From positions 374,388 through 438,387 of the forward strand of contig NZ_LMMZ01000012.1 in the NCBI RefSeq assembly GCF_001422885.1: a stretch of 64,000 nt of DNA. The letters run 5' to 3'. The stretch comes from Methylobacterium sp. Leaf104 (GTDB lineage: Bacteria; Pseudomonadota; Alphaproteobacteria; Rhizobiales; Beijerinckiaceae). A model generated the notes under the pieces. It saw only the letters and a list, made by a program, of their open reading frames with translations. It searched no databases and was not told the origin of the DNA. Below, piece after piece: positions 8,179 to 18,387 of the stretch. Position numbers and translations under genes: made by a program. Position 1 is the first letter of the stretch. Each line of letters begins with the position of its first letter.

Positions 8179-10785
8179 ATGACGACCACCCCCGCCCCCA
8201 AACCCGCTCCCGAGCGCTACAACGCCAAGGAGACCGAGCCGCGCTGGCAGCAGGCCTGGACCGAGGCGGGCATCTACGCCACGAAGAACGACGACGGCCG
8301 TCCGAAATACTACGTGCTGGAGATGTTCCCCTACCCGTCGGGGCGCATCCACATGGGCCACGTGCGCAACTACGCCATGGGCGACGTGGTGGCGCGCTAC
8401 AAGCGGGCGCGCGGCTTCAACGTGCTGCATCCGATGGGCTGGGACGCCTTCGGCCTGCCGGCCGAGAACGCCGCCATGGAGCGCAAGGTCAACCCGCGCG
8501 ACTGGACCTACGCCAACATCGCGACGATGCGCGGGCAGCTCCAGAGCATGGGCCTGTCGCTCGACTGGAGCCGGGAGATCGCGACCTGCGACCCCGACTA
8601 CTACAAGCACCAGCAGCGCATGTTCCTCGACTTCCTGTCCAAGGGGCTGGTGACGCGCCGCACCGCCAAGGTGAACTGGGACCCGGTGGACCACACCGTG
8701 CTGGCCAACGAGCAGGTGATCGACGGGCGCGGCTGGCGCTCGGGTGCCCTGGTCGAGCAGCGCGAGCTGACCCAGTGGTTCTTCAAGATCACCGACTTCG
8801 CCCAGGACCTCTACGACGCCCTCGACGGCCTGGAGCGCTGGCCCGAGAAGGTCCGGGTGATGCAGAAGAACTGGATCGGCCGCTCGGAGGGACTCGAGGT
8901 CCGCTTTGCCCTGGCGGCGGCGCCCGCGCATGTCGATCCCGAGGTGAAGGTCTACACCACGCGGCCCGACACCCTGTTCGGGGCGAAGTTCCTGGCCATC
9001 GCCGCCGACCACCCGATCGCGGCGGCCCTGGCCCCGGCCCACCCGGCCCTCCAGGCCTTCATCGAGGAATGCCGGCGCACGGGCACGGCCCAGGCGGCCA
9101 TCGACACGGCGGAGAAGCTCGGTTTCGACACCGGCCTGACGGTCCGCCATCCGCTCGACCCGTCCTGGCTGCTGCCGGTCTACGTCGCGAACTTCGTGCT
9201 CATGGAATACGGCACCGGCGCCGTCTTCGGCTGTCCGGCCCACGACCAGCGCGACCTCGACTTTTCCAACAAGTACGGGCTGGGCAACACGCCCGTGGTC
9301 TGCCCGGAGGACCAGGATGCCGGCAGCTTCGTCATCACCGACACCGCCTATGACGGCGACGGCCGGATGATCCATTCGCGCTTCCTCGACGACATGACCA
9401 CCGACGAGGCCTTCCACGCGGTGGCCAACCGCCTGGAGGCCGAGATCCTCGACGGGGCGCCGGTGGCGCAGCGCAAGGTGCAGTTCCGCCTGCGCGACTG
9501 GGGCGTCTCGCGCCAGCGCTACTGGGGCTGCCCGATCCCGATCATCCATTGCGAGGCCTGCGGCCCCGTGTCCGTGCCGGTGGCCGACCTGCCGGTGAAG
9601 CTCCCCGACGCGGTCTCCTTCGACGTGCCCGGCAACCCGCTGGAGCGGGACCACGCCTGGCGCAACGTCCCCTGCCCCACCTGCGGGCAGTCGGCGCGGC
9701 GCGAGACCGACACCATGGACACCTTCGTGGATTCGTCCTGGTACTATGCCCGCTTCACCGCGCCCTGGCTGCAGGACGCGCCCACCGACCGCAAGGCGGT
9801 CGACCAGTGGCTCGCCGTCGACCAGTATATCGGCGGCATCGAGCACGCGATCCTGCACCTGCTCTATGCCCGCTTCTTCATGCGGGCGATGAAGGCCACC
9901 GACTGGTCGGGGGTCTCCGAGCCGTTCGACGGCCTGTTCACGCAGGGCATGGTCGTTCACGAGACCTACAAGGACGGCGCCGGGGCCTGGGTGCCGCCCG
10001 CCGACATTCGGATCTCGGCCGAATCCGGGACGCGCGAAGCGTTTCACGTGAAAACGGCGGAGCCGATCTCCATCGGCGCCATCGAGAAGATGTCGAAGTC
10101 GAAGAAGAACGTCGTCGATCCGGACGACATCATCGCCAGCTACGGCGCCGACACCGCGCGCTGGTTCATGCTCTCCGACTCGCCGCCCGAGCGCGACGTG
10201 ATCTGGACCGAGGACGGCGTGCAGGGCGCGGCCCGCTTCGTCCAGCGGGTCTGGCGCCTCGTCTCCCTGGCCAGTGCCGTGGAGACGGCGGAGGGCGCGG
10301 GCGACGCCGCCCTGCGCAAGGCCGCCCACAAGGCCCTGGCCGCCGTGGAGGAGGATGTGGAGCGCCTGCGCTTCAACCGCTGCGTGGCACATATCTACAC
10401 CCTGGCCAATGCCCTCGACGAGGCGCTGCGGGGCAGCGTCTCGCGGAATGTCGCCGGGGAGGCGGCCGGCATCCTCACCCAGCTCATCGCCCCGATGATG
10501 CCGCACCTCGCCGAGGAATGCTGGCGGGCGCTGGGCCGCGACGGCTTGGTGGCGCAGGCGGCCTGGCCGGAGGTCGAACGGGCGCTCCTGGTGGAGGACA
10601 GCGTCACCCTCCCCGTCCAGCTCAACGGCAAGAAGCGCGCGGACGTCACCGTGCCCCGCAGCGCCGACGTCGCGGCGGTTCAGGCCCTGGTGCTCGCCGA
10701 CGAGGCGGTGCAGCGCGCCCTGGAGGGACGCAACCCGAAGAAGGTCATCGTGGTCCCGGGCCGGATCGTGAATCTCGTGGTCTGA
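8179..10785 (+). CDS. leuS: Leucyl-tRNA synthetase
   Basis: A class I aminoacyl-tRNA synthetase (868 aa) that charges tRNA-Leu. The HIGH motif appears as HMGH at residues 58-61 within [20 protein letters not shown]. The KMSKS motif is at residues 637-641, followed by [10 protein letters not shown]. The editing-domain threonine-rich [10 protein letters not shown] and a four-cysteine zinc region (CEAC...CPTCG) are present. The frame is open further upstream but codes only low-complexity residues, so [20 protein letters not shown] is the start. leuS-lptE-holA is a conserved order in Proteobacteria. A parS-like sequence lies inside the gene at 10040-10055. Confidence 0.98.
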   Translation: MTTTPAPKPAPERYNAKETEPRWQQAWTEAGIYATKNDDGRPKYYVLEMFPYPSGRIHMGHVRNYAMGDVVARYKRARGFNVLHPMGWDAFGLPAENAAMERKVNPRDWTYANIATMRGQLQSMGLSLDWSREIATCDPDYYKHQQRMFLDFLSKGLVTRRTAKVNWDPVDHTVLANEQVIDGRGWRSGALVEQRELTQWFFKITDFAQDLYDALDGLERWPEKVRVMQKNWIGRSEGLEVRFALAAAPAHVDPEVKVYTTRPDTLFGAKFLAIAADHPIAAALAPAHPALQAFIEECRRTGTAQAAIDTAEKLGFDTGLTVRHPLDPSWLLPVYVANFVLMEYGTGAVFGCPAHDQRDLDFSNKYGLGNTPVVCPEDQDAGSFVITDTAYDGDGRMIHSRFLDDMTTDEAFHAVANRLEAEILDGAPVAQRKVQFRLRDWGVSRQRYWGCPIPIIHCEACGPVSVPVADLPVKLPDAVSFDVPGNPLERDHAWRNVPCPTCGQSARRETDTMDTFVDSSWYYARFTAPWLQDAPTDRKAVDQWLAVDQYIGGIEHAILHLLYARFFMRAMKATDWSGVSEPFDGLFTQGMVVHETYKDGAGAWVPPADIRISAESGTREAFHVKTAEPISIGAIEKMSKSKKNVVDPDDIIASYGADTARWFMLSDSPPERDVIWTEDGVQGAARFVQRVWRLVSLASAVETAEGAGDAALRKAAHKALAAVEEDVERLRFNRCVAHIYTLANALDEALRGSVSRNVAGEAAGILTQLIAPMMPHLAEECWRALGRDGLVAQAAWPEVERALLVEDSVTLPVQLNGKKRADVTVPRSADVAAVQALVLADEAVQRALEGRNPKKVIVVPGRIVNLVV
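10040..10055. promoter_or_regulatory. parS-like ParB binding site inside leuS
   Basis: CGTTTCACGTGAAAAC contains the full 12-base palindromic core TTTCACGTGAAA and matches the parS consensus TGTTTCACGTGAAACA at 13 of 16 positions. It codes for part of AFHVKTAEP in LeuS. It lies 2.5 kb from parB and 4.9 kb from the perfect parS in rsmG. Confidence 0.65.
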
Positions 10786-10959
10786 GCGGGTTCCTGTCCT
10801 CCCCCACGAGGGAGGGGGACGCCCCCGCTGTCCACACCCCCGATCCGGCGACCACGATCCTGCCGGATAGGAAACGTAAAGCTTGCGCCGAATAGGCTGT
10901 CGTCGGACCTCGGTTCGCCGTACAGACGGGCGGGACGAGACAGCGGGACGGCGGCGGGC

Positions 10960-11535
10960 ATGATGCGCTTGGCAAACGGGGCAGGGGCGGTTCGGGCAGC
11001 GGTGGCCGGCACGGTCGGCCGGGCCGTGCGGGTCGCCGCCGTCGCCGTCCTGGCGCTCAACCTGTCGGCCTGCTTCCGCCCCCTCTACGGCCCCACCGCC
11101 TCGGGCGAGCCGATGGCCGCCCTCCTCGCCTCCGTCCAGGTCGACGACGTGGCGATGGCGCAGGGCCAGGAGCGCCTCGGGCACTACCTGCGCAGCGAGC
11201 TCATCTTCGACCTCGACGGCTCGGGCCAGCCCTCGACCAAGCGCTACCGCCTGAAGATGCAGGGCAGCGAATCGGTGCAGACCCCGATCGTGTCCTCGCA
11301 GACCGGCCGCGCCGAGGCCGGCACCATCGTGGGAACGGTGAAGTACGCCCTGGAAGACCTCAGCGGCACGAAGATCATCAGCGAGGGCGTGGCGACCTCG
11401 ACCGCCACCTACGACCGCTCGATCCAGCGCTTCGCCAGCCTGCGGGCCGCCCGCGACGCCGAGATCCGCCTCGCCAAGGTCCTGGCCGAGCAGATCAAGA
11501 CCCGCATCGCCTCCGTGCTGGTGACCAAGCCCTGA
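10960..11535 (+). CDS. lptE: LPS-assembly lipoprotein LptE
   Basis: An outer-membrane lipoprotein (191 aa) that plugs the LptD barrel and helps insert lipopolysaccharide. The N-terminal hydrophobic segment ends in the lipobox LSAC with the lipidated cysteine at residue 38. It is followed by FRPLYGP, the usual start of mature LptE, and the KYRLxM-like KRYRLKMQGSESV strand. It lies between leuS and holA in the standard order and ends 13 bases before holA. The ATG at 10960 and the next ATG are adjacent, so the exact start is uncertain by one codon. Confidence 0.9.
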   Translation: MMRLANGAGAVRAAVAGTVGRAVRVAAVAVLALNLSACFRPLYGPTASGEPMAALLASVQVDDVAMAQGQERLGHYLRSELIFDLDGSGQPSTKRYRLKMQGSESVQTPIVSSQTGRAEAGTIVGTVKYALEDLSGTKIISEGVATSTATYDRSIQRFASLRAARDAEIRLAKVLAEQIKTRIASVLVTKP

Positions 11536-11548
11536 GCCGGACCGCCCC

Positions 11549-12577
11549 GTGACCGCCGTCAAGGCCAGCGACGTCGACGGCCTGATCCGCCGCGGGCCCG
11601 ACCCGCGCATCGCCATCCTGCTCGTCTACGGCCCGGATACGGGCCTCGTCTTCACCCGTGCCAAGGCGCTGGCGGAAGCCTTCGTCAGCGATCCGGGCGA
11701 TCCCTTCGCCCTGGTGAAGATCGATGGCGACGTGCTGGCCCAGGATCCCGGCCGCCTCGTGGACGAAGCCGGCACCGTCGGGCTGTTCGGCGGCACCCGC
11801 ACGATCTGGGTCCGCTCCGGGAGCCGCAACTACGCCCCCGCCGTGGAGGCCGCCCTCAAGGCCGAGATCCGGAACGCCCGCATCGTGGTGGAGGGCGGCG
11901 ACCTCGCCAAGAGCGCGCCCCTGCGGACCCTCTGCGAGAAATCCCCGAAGGCCCTCGCCCTGCCCTGCTACCCGGACGACGAACGGGCGCTCGGCGACCT
12001 CATCGACCGCACCCTGCAGGACCAGGGCCTGCACATCGCCCGCGAAGCCCGGGACGTCCTCGCCACCAGCCTCGGCGGCGACAGGGGCGCCAGCCTGTCG
12101 GAGATCGAGAAGCTCGCCCTCTACGCGCGGGGCCAGGGCAGCGTCAGCCTCGACGACGTCGAGGCGGTGGTCAGCGACGTCGCCGGCAGCGTCCTCAATA
12201 CGCTGATCGACGCCGCCTTCGCCGGGCGCAGCGGCGAGGTCGAGCGCGACTACCGGCGCTTCCGCCACGAAGGCATGGACCCCTCCGTCATGCTCGGCTC
12301 GGCCCTTCGGCACGCCCTGACGCTGCTGGCCACGCGGCTCGCGGGGGAGGGGCAGAGCGCCGGTGTGATGGTGGCCAACTGGCGCGGCCTGCATTTCCGG
12401 CGCAAGGCGCTGGTCGAGACGCAGCTCGCCCGCTGGTCGCCCCCGGCCCTGCGGCACGCGATCCAGCTGCTGCAGGATTCCGTGCTCGCCTGCCGCCGCG
12501 CGGACCCGGACCTGGCCCACGCCCACGCATCGAGCACGCTCCTGCGCATCGCCACCGAGGCCGCCCGGCGGCGATAG
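11549..12577 (+). CDS. holA: DNA polymerase III subunit delta
   Basis: The delta subunit of the clamp loader (342 aa), which opens the beta sliding clamp. The N-terminal AAA+-like part is seen in RIAILLVYGPDTGLVFTRA and FALVKIDGDVLAQDPGRLVD, and the domain II/III part in LDDVEAVVSDVAGSVLNTLI and HFRRKALVETQLARWSPPAL. The start codon is GTG at 11549, 13 bases after the lptE stop. It runs convergently into parB with an 11-base gap. Identity is strong by family pattern and context. Confidence 0.93.
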   Translation: MTAVKASDVDGLIRRGPDPRIAILLVYGPDTGLVFTRAKALAEAFVSDPGDPFALVKIDGDVLAQDPGRLVDEAGTVGLFGGTRTIWVRSGSRNYAPAVEAALKAEIRNARIVVEGGDLAKSAPLRTLCEKSPKALALPCYPDDERALGDLIDRTLQDQGLHIAREARDVLATSLGGDRGASLSEIEKLALYARGQGSVSLDDVEAVVSDVAGSVLNTLIDAAFAGRSGEVERDYRRFRHEGMDPSVMLGSALRHALTLLATRLAGEGQSAGVMVANWRGLHFRRKALVETQLARWSPPALRHAIQLLQDSVLACRRADPDLAHAHASSTLLRIATEAARRR

Positions 12578-12588
12578 GGGTCAGGCCG

Positions 12589-13488
12589 TCAGGCCTCTGC
12601 CTGCCCGACGTCGAAGCGCCGGCACAGGGCCTCGAGCTCGGCGGCGGTCTCGTAGCGGATGCGGATCTCGCCCGCTCCCGCCACCTTGGACTTCACCGCG
12701 ACGGTCATGCCCAGCGCCCGGGCCATGGCCTGTTCCAGGGTCCGGATCTCGGCGTCCTTCTCGGCCGCGCGACGGGGCCGGCCGGGGCGGGGGCCATCGC
12801 CCTCGGGCACCTCGGCGGAGGCCAGCGCCTCGACCTCGCGGACGGACAGGCCCTCCTCCACGATCCGGCGGGCGACGCCCTCGGCATCGCGCACGGCCAG
12901 CAGGGCACGGGCGTGGCCGGCCGTGATCTCGCCGGCCACGACGCGGTCCTGGATGGCCGGGGCGAGCTGGAGCAGACGCAGGGTGTTGGCGAGGTGGCTC
13001 CGGCTCTTGCCGAGGATCTCGGCGAGCTCGCTCTGGCTGTACTGGAACTCGCTCATCAGCCGCTCGTAACCGGCGGCCTCCTCGATGGCGTTGAGGTCGG
13101 TGCGCTGGACGTTCTCCAGGATGGCGAATTCGAGCGAGGTCCGGTCGTCGATCTCCACGGTGACCACCGGCACCTCGTGGAGCCCGGCCCGCTGGGCCGC
13201 GCGCCAGCGGCGTTCGCCCGCCACGATCTCGTAGGTGTCGGGCACGCCGGGCATGGCCCGAACGACGATCGGCTGGATGATTCCGCGCAGCCTGATTGAG
13301 GCCGACAGCTCCTCGAGATCCGCCTCGTTGAAGCGGCGGCGCGGATTGCGCGGGTTCGGGCGCAGGAACTCGACCGCAACCTTGCGCTGCGCCTGGGACT
13401 TGTTCGCCTCCGCGTTGTCGTCGCCGAAATCGCCGATCAGGGCCGCGAGGCCGCGCCCGAGCCGGGGCCGCACCACATCATCCGCCAT
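12589..13488 (-). CDS. parB: Chromosome-partitioning protein ParB
   Basis: A CTP-dependent DNA clamp (299 aa) that loads at parS and spreads to organise the origin region for ParA-driven segregation. Residues 9-18 (RLGRGLAALI) are the N-terminal ParA-stimulating peptide, FLRPNPRNPRRRF is box I, and residues 91-99 (GERRWRAAQ) hold the CTP-binding GERRxR motif. A helix-turn-helix follows (YSQSELAEILGKSRSHLANT) and the C-terminal dimerisation domain ends the protein. A TTG codon 15 bases further upstream is a weaker start. It is downstream of parA, and cognate sites are present in the window (14983-14998 and others). Confidence 0.97.
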   Translation of the reverse strand: MADDVVRPRLGRGLAALIGDFGDDNAEANKSQAQRKVAVEFLRPNPRNPRRRFNEADLEELSASIRLRGIIQPIVVRAMPGVPDTYEIVAGERRWRAAQRAGLHEVPVVTVEIDDRTSLEFAILENVQRTDLNAIEEAAGYERLMSEFQYSQSELAEILGKSRSHLANTLRLLQLAPAIQDRVVAGEITAGHARALLAVRDAEGVARRIVEEGLSVREVEALASAEVPEGDGPRPGRPRRAAEKDAEIRTLEQAMARALGMTVAVKSKVAGAGEIRIRYETAAELEALCRRFDVGQAEA

Positions 13489-13558
13489 CGCCACCTGCTT
13501 CAACTCCGAACCTTCGGGAAACGCTCGTCACACAAGGGGGCAGGGCGCCCCCGCATCG

Positions 13559-14407
13559 TCACGCGGCGACGGGCAGGCGCCCCTCGCGCTGGATGATCTC
13601 GGAGGCGAGGCGCAGATAGGCCTGCGAGCCCGCGCATTTGAGATCGTAGAGCAGCACGGGCTTGCCGTGCGAGGGCGCCTCGGACACGCGCACGTTGCGC
13701 GGGATCATGGTCTCGTAGACCTTCTCGCCCATGAAGCTGCGCACATCGGCCACCACCTGCGCCGAGAGGTTGTTGCGCGGATCGAACATGGTCAGGACGA
13801 TGCCCTGGATGGTCAGGCGCGGATTGAGCGCGCCGCGTACCTGCTCGACCGTGCGCAGCAGCTGGCTCAGTCCCTCCAGGGCGAAGAACTCGCATTGCAG
13901 GGGCACCAGCACCGCGTCGGAGGCGGCCAGGGCGTTGATGGTGAGGAGGTTCAGGGAGGGCGGGCAGTCGATCAGCACGTAGGTGACCCCCCCCGTGGCA
14001 CCGGATTCGCCGACGCCCTTCAGGACGTTGCGCAGGCGGTGGGCCCGGTCGGGCGCGCTCGCCATCTCCAGCTCCAGGCCGAGGAGGTCCATGGTGGAGG
14101 GCGCCACCATCAGGCGCGGCACCACCGTCGGGATGCAGGCTTGACCCAGGGACGCCTCGCCCGCCAGCACGTGGTAGGTCGAGACCTTGCGCTGGCGCCG
14201 GTCGATGCCGAGGCCCGTCGAGGCGTTGCCCTGCGGATCGAGATCGATCACCAGGACGCTCTCGCCGATGGCGGCCAGAGCCGTGCCGAGGTTGATCGCG
14301 GTCGTCGTCTTGCCGACGCCGCCCTTCTGGTTGGCGAGGGCCAGGATGCGCAGCGGCCGATCCGGATGGCCTCCGGTCGTCGGTACGGGAGTCGGATCGC
14401 TTGTCAT
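13559..14407 (-). CDS. parA: Chromosome-partitioning ATPase ParA
   Basis: A deviant Walker-type ATPase (282 aa) that forms a nucleoid-bound gradient pulling ParB-parS complexes. The deviant Walker A box KGGVGKTT is at residues 28-35. The switch region VLVIDLDPQGNASTGLG and the Walker B block YVLIDCPPSLNLLTINAL are clear. Its ATG overlaps the rsmG stop (ATGA), and 70 bases separate it from parB, so rsmG-parA-parB are co-transcribed. This is the chromosomal (Soj-type) system, not a plasmid system, judging by the gene neighbourhood. Confidence 0.97.
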   Translation of the reverse strand: MTSDPTPVPTTGGHPDRPLRILALANQKGGVGKTTTAINLGTALAAIGESVLVIDLDPQGNASTGLGIDRRQRKVSTYHVLAGEASLGQACIPTVVPRLMVAPSTMDLLGLELEMASAPDRAHRLRNVLKGVGESGATGGVTYVLIDCPPSLNLLTINALAASDAVLVPLQCEFFALEGLSQLLRTVEQVRGALNPRLTIQGIVLTMFDPRNNLSAQVVADVRSFMGEKVYETMIPRNVRVSEAPSHGKPVLLYDLKCAGSQAYLRLASEIIQREGRLPVAA

Positions 14408-15054
14408 GAATCCACGCGAGATAGGGTCGTGACGCGGACGATCCGCGCTTCCGACTCGGTTCGGCTCGGCACGAGATCGTAAACGAATCTCCACCGTTGC
14501 GCGGCCTCGGTCAATTCCGATTGGACATCCCGTCCTTTCGGAAACAGGCCGACCGTGCCGGTTGTCAACAGCGGCTCCGCCCAGGCGAGCAGCTGGGCGA
14601 GGGGCGCGAGTGCCCGGGCGCAGACCACCGCGACGCCGCGATGGGCGTCGATGACCCCCTCGATCCGGGCGTTGTGGACTTTCGCCGGTGCGCCGGTGAG
14701 GCGGGCGGTCTCGGTGAGGAAGGCGCATTTGCGCGCGTTGCTCTCCACGAGATCGACCTGAAACCGGGGGCGATCGTGACCCGCGATGGCGAGGACGAGG
14801 CCGGGCAGACCGGCCCCGGCCCCAAGGTCGAGCCAGGTCTCCGCCTCCGGGGCGATCTCCAGGAGCTGGATCGCATCGGCGATGTGGCGGGTCCAGACTT
14901 CGGAGAGGGTCGCAGGCCCGACGAGGTTCTTCACATTCTGCCAGCGCCGCAGCTGCTCGACATAGAGGTCGAGGCGCCGTGCTGTTTCACGTGAAACACC
15001 CGCGGTCGCCAGGACCCGATCTCGGTCGCGGTCGCGGTCGCGATCAGAGGCCAT
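14404..15054 (-). CDS. rsmG: 16S rRNA (guanine-N7) methyltransferase RsmG (GidB)
   Basis: Methylates N7 of G527 (E. coli numbering) in 16S rRNA using S-adenosylmethionine; loss gives low-level streptomycin resistance in other bacteria. The 216-aa protein has the SAM-binding motif [17 protein letters not shown] and the RsmG-typical [12 protein letters not shown]. The N-terminus contains a short Arg-Asp repeat coded by a hexanucleotide array. The start at 15054 overlaps the mnmG stop by 11 bases. A perfect 16-bp parS lies inside the coding sequence near the 5' end. Confidence 0.95.
   Translation of the reverse strand: MASDRDRDRDRDRVLATAGVSRETARRLDLYVEQLRRWQNVKNLVGPATLSEVWTRHIADAIQLLEIAPEAETWLDLGAGAGLPGLVLAIAGHDRPRFQVDLVESNARKCAFLTETARLTGAPAKVHNARIEGVIDAHRGVAVVCARALAPLAQLLAWAEPLLTTGTVGLFPKGRDVQSELTEAAQRWRFVYDLVPSRTESEARIVRVTTLSRVDS
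14983..14998. promoter_or_regulatory. parS: parS centromere site, perfect consensus
   Basis: TGTTTCACGTGAAACA is a full 16-bp palindrome identical to the widely conserved bacterial parS consensus. It lies within rsmG, directly upstream of parA and parB. ParB should load here and spread over the flanking DNA. Confidence 0.95.
15016..15046. repeat. Hexanucleotide repeat in the 5' end of rsmG
   Basis: The plus strand carries CGGTCG-type hexamers repeated about four times, giving alternating Arg-Asp at residues 4-11 of RsmG. It adjoins the mnmG stop. The sequence could slip, but the loss or gain of six bases would keep the frame. Confidence 0.75.
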
Positions 15055-16924
15055 GGCCGGCCCCGCGCTCCGCCCGGCGGGCATGGGCGGCCAGGAGGGT
15101 GAGGGCGGCCGGCGTGACGCCCTCGATCCGTGCCGCCTGCCCCAACGTCCCCGGCCGTACGGCTTCGAGCTTCAGACGCATCTCGTTCGAAAGCCCGGGG
15201 ATGCCGGCATAATCCAGGCGGATCGGCAGGGCGACCGCCTCGTCGCGGCGGAAGGCGGCGATGTCCGCCTGCTGCCGGTCGAGATAGACGGCGTAGGTCG
15301 CATCCGTGCAGAGCCGCTCGGCCACGCGGGGTGGGACCGGAGACAGTTCCGGCCAGACCGCGCAGAGGCGCGCCCAGTCGATGTCGGGGTGGGACAGGAG
15401 CTGGAAGGCGGAGCGGCGGATGCCGTCCTGGTTGAGCTCGATCCCGGCGGCCCGCGCTTGGTTCGGGGTCAGGCTCAGGCTGTCGAGCCGGGCGCGCGCG
15501 GTGTCGAGCGCCGTCTGCGCCACGGCGAAATGGGCGGCTCGATCTTGCCCGATGCAGCCGAGGGCCGCGCCCTTCGGCGTCAGGCGCTCGTCGGCATTGT
15601 CGATGCGCAGGGAGAGCCGGTACTCCGAGCGCGAGGTGAACATGCGGTAGGGCTCGCTCACCCCGTGGGTGACGAGGTCGTCGATCATCACGCCGAGATA
15701 GGACTCGGCCCGGTCGAAGGTGGTGAGCGCCCAGCCGCCGGCGAGGCGTGCCGCGTTGATGCCGGCCACCAGCCCCTGCCCCGCCGCCTCCTCGTAGCCC
15801 GTGGTGCCGTTGATCTGTCCGGCCAGGAACAGGCCCGGCAGGCGTTTGGCCTGGAGGGTGGCGTCGAGCTCGCGGGGATCGACGTAGTCGTATTCGATGG
15901 CGTAGCCCGGCCGCAGGATGGCGGCGCGCTCCAGGCCGGGGATCAGGGCGATGACGTCGCGCTGGACGCTCTCGGGAAGCGCGGTGGAGATGCCGTTGGG
16001 GTAGATCGTCGGGTCGTCGAGGCCCTCGGGTTCGAGGAAGATCTGGTGGCCTTCGCGGTCGCCGAAGCGCACCACCTTGTCCTCGATGGACGGGCAATAG
16101 CGCGGGCCGCGGCTGGCGATGCCGCCGGAATACATCGGCGAGCGGTGCAGGTTGGCGCGGATGAGATCGTGCACCGCCTGGGTGGTGCGGGTGATCCCGC
16201 ACTGGATCTGCGGGGTGGTGATCCGCTCCGTCAGGGTCGAGAACGGGACCGGGTCCGCGTCCGCCGACTGCATCTCCAGGCCTGACCAGTCGATGGTGCG
16301 GCCATCGAGGCGTGCGGGCGTTCCGGTCTTGAGGCGGCCGAGGGCGAAACCGGTGCGGTCGAGGGTCTGGGCCAGGCCCACGGACGGGGCCTCGCCGACG
16401 CGGCCGGCCGGGATCCGAGTCTCGCCTATATGGATCAGGCCGCGCAGGAAGGTGCCGGTGGTCAGGACGACGGCGGCACAGGGGAGCGTGCGCCCATCGG
16501 CGAGGATGACGCCGGAGACGCGCCCCTGGGCAAGGGTGAGGTCGGCCACTTCCCCCTCGATCACGCGCAGGTTCGCGGTCTCGGCGATGGCCGCCTGCAT
16601 GGCGCGGGCATAGAGCTTACGGTCGGCCTGGGTGCGCGGGCCGCGCACGGCCGGCCCCTTGCGCCGATTGAGCAGGCGGAACTGGATCCCGGCGGCATCG
16701 GCGGCGCGGCCCATCAGCCCGTCCAGGGCATCGACCTCGCGCACGAGGTGGCCCTTGCCCAAGCCCCCAATGGCCGGGTTGCAGGACATCGCGCCGATGG
16801 TGGCGGCTCGATGGGTGACGAGGGCCGTGCGGGCTCCGATCCGTGCGGCGGCGGCCGCGGCCTCGACGCCGGCATGGCCTCCACCGACGACGATGACGTC
16901 GTAGGAATCAGGTATGTGGTGCAT
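15044..16924 (-). CDS. mnmG: tRNA uridine-5-carboxymethylaminomethyl modification enzyme MnmG (GidA)
   Basis: The FAD-dependent partner of MnmE (626 aa) that installs the (carboxymethyl)aminomethyl group at U34 of tRNAs. The dinucleotide-binding glycines are G14-G15-G16 and G19 in [12 protein letters not shown]. The GidA signatures [15 protein letters not shown] and [12 protein letters not shown], the two catalytic-region cysteines and the C-terminal MnmE-binding domain are evident. It overlaps rsmG by 11 bases. mnmE lies 117 bases upstream on the same strand. The length is normal for the family. Confidence 0.98.
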   Translation of the reverse strand: MHHIPDSYDVIVVGGGHAGVEAAAAAARIGARTALVTHRAATIGAMSCNPAIGGLGKGHLVREVDALDGLMGRAADAAGIQFRLLNRRKGPAVRGPRTQADRKLYARAMQAAIAETANLRVIEGEVADLTLAQGRVSGVILADGRTLPCAAVVLTTGTFLRGLIHIGETRIPAGRVGEAPSVGLAQTLDRTGFALGRLKTGTPARLDGRTIDWSGLEMQSADADPVPFSTLTERITTPQIQCGITRTTQAVHDLIRANLHRSPMYSGGIASRGPRYCPSIEDKVVRFGDREGHQIFLEPEGLDDPTIYPNGISTALPESVQRDVIALIPGLERAAILRPGYAIEYDYVDPRELDATLQAKRLPGLFLAGQINGTTGYEEAAGQGLVAGINAARLAGGWALTTFDRAESYLGVMIDDLVTHGVSEPYRMFTSRSEYRLSLRIDNADERLTPKGAALGCIGQDRAAHFAVAQTALDTARARLDSLSLTPNQARAAGIELNQDGIRRSAFQLLSHPDIDWARLCAVWPELSPVPPRVAERLCTDATYAVYLDRQQADIAAFRRDEAVALPIRLDYAGIPGLSNEMRLKLEAVRPGTLGQAARIEGVTPAALTLLAAHARRAERGAGHGL

Positions 16925-16981
16925 GGGATCGATTAAGCGGCTGGGGTGCGGATGGTCAACGCATGGATGCGCCGCAGCGTG

Positions 16982-16997
16982 GTTTTCACGTGAAACC
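16982..16997. promoter_or_regulatory. parS-like site between mnmG and mnmE
   Basis: GTTTTCACGTGAAACC has the complete core TTTCACGTGAAA and 13 of 16 matches to parS. It is the only intergenic member of the cluster, 2 kb from the perfect site. Confidence 0.75.
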
Positions 16998-17040
16998 GGA
17001 GCCTCGTGCCCCCGCGGTCACAGGGCGCCGAATGGCTCGC

Positions 17041-18357
17041 TCATTTGCCGATGCAGAAGCCGGAGAACAGCCGGTCCAGCATCTCCTCGACACCCACATG
17101 CCCGGCTACCTCTCCGAGAGCCCGAACGGCGAGCCGCAGGTCTTCGGCGGCGAGCTCGGGCAAGGCGACGCCGGCCAGGAGACGGTCGAGATGCGCGCGG
17201 CAGCGGGTCAGTCCGAGCCGGTGACGCTCGCGCGTGATGAGGGCATCGCCGCTTCCGACGGCCTCAGCGGCCCGCGCCTCGATCGCCGCCATCAGCCGAT
17301 CGAGCCCCGACCCCGTCAACGCGGAAATGCCGATCTGGGTGTCCGGGACGGCTCCGGCCGGCACGAGGTCGCGCTTGCTGCGGACGCGCAGGACCGACCC
17401 GTCGAGCGGCGGCATGTCCACCCCCGCTTCCCCCTCCGGGCCTTCCAGCAGGACGACGAGGTCGGCCTGTTCCATGCGCATACGGGTCCGGCGGATGCCC
17501 TCCGCCTCAATGGCATCGCCCGCGTCCCGCAGGCCCGCCGTGTCGACGAGGATCACCGGAAGGCCGCCGAGATCACAGCGGATTTCGATGACGTCGCGCG
17601 TCGTCCCGGGCGTCGGGGAAACGATGGCCGCCTCCCGCCGACTCAGCGCGTTCAGCAGGGTGGATTTGCCGGCATTGGGCGGTCCGGCGAGGACGACGGT
17701 GAAGCCGTCGCGCAGGCGCTCGCCGCGCCGGGCATCGGCGAGCACCGCCGAGATTTCGTCCCGGATCGTCCGCGCCGCGTCGGCCAGGGTGGCGTCCAGG
17801 GCCGCGTCGTCGACATCGCCCTCGTCCGAGAAATCCAGGGCCGCCTCCACGCCGGCGAGCAGGTCGACCAGGCGATGGCGCCAGTCGGCCACGGTCTTGC
17901 CGAGCGCGCCGTCGAGCTGGCGCAGGGCCTGGCGCCGCTGCGCCTCGGTCTCGGCATCGATCAGGTCGGCGATCCCCTCGGCCTCGGTGAGGTCCAGGCG
18001 GCCATTGAGGAAGGCGCGGCGGGTGAAGGCCCCGGGCTCGGCCGGCCGGCAGCCGGGAATCTCGGCCAACGCCCGCAGGACCGCGCCACGGACCGCGACG
18101 CCGCCATGCAGGTGGAGTTCCACCATGTCCTCGCCGGTGAAGCTCGCGGGCGCCGGCATCCAGGCAATGAGGGCCTGGTCGAGCTGCGTGCCGTCGGGCG
18201 CGCGTAGGGTGCGGAGGGACAGGCGGCGGGGGGCGGGGAGGGGACCGGCGAGGGAGCGGATCACCGCGGTCGAGGCCGGCCCGCTGATGCGGATGACGCC
18301 GACGGCCGACCGGCCAGAGCCGGTGGCGGGCGCGAAGAGGGTGGTCTGTTCGGGCAT
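17041..18357 (-). CDS. mnmE: tRNA modification GTPase MnmE (TrmE)
   Basis: A potassium-activated GTPase (438 aa) that works with MnmG on tRNA U34. The N-terminal formyl-THF-binding domain begins MPEQTTLFAPATGSGRSAVG. The G1 box is GPPNAGKST, the G3 region is ILVDTAGLRDA, and the G4 box reads SKRD rather than the usual NKxD. The invariant C-terminal C-x-G-K box is present as CIGK at the very end. An upstream extension of 13 residues is possible but lacks support. An AT-rich stretch at 18388-18450 is the likely promoter. Confidence 0.97.
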   Translation of the reverse strand: MPEQTTLFAPATGSGRSAVGVIRISGPASTAVIRSLAGPLPAPRRLSLRTLRAPDGTQLDQALIAWMPAPASFTGEDMVELHLHGGVAVRGAVLRALAEIPGCRPAEPGAFTRRAFLNGRLDLTEAEGIADLIDAETEAQRRQALRQLDGALGKTVADWRHRLVDLLAGVEAALDFSDEGDVDDAALDATLADAARTIRDEISAVLADARRGERLRDGFTVVLAGPPNAGKSTLLNALSRREAAIVSPTPGTTRDVIEIRCDLGGLPVILVDTAGLRDAGDAIEAEGIRRTRMRMEQADLVVLLEGPEGEAGVDMPPLDGSVLRVRSKRDLVPAGAVPDTQIGISALTGSGLDRLMAAIEARAAEAVGSGDALITRERHRLGLTRCRAHLDRLLAGVALPELAAEDLRLAVRALGEVAGHVGVEEMLDRLFSGFCIGK

Positions 18358-18387
18358 GGGAGCGACGCCCCGGACGCCGACACCAGT

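Noticed and set aside
8119..11616. Very long minus-strand open frame across leuS and lptE
   Set aside because: It covers genes with clear synthetase and lipoprotein motifs on the other strand. The translation is low-complexity and has no recognisable family.
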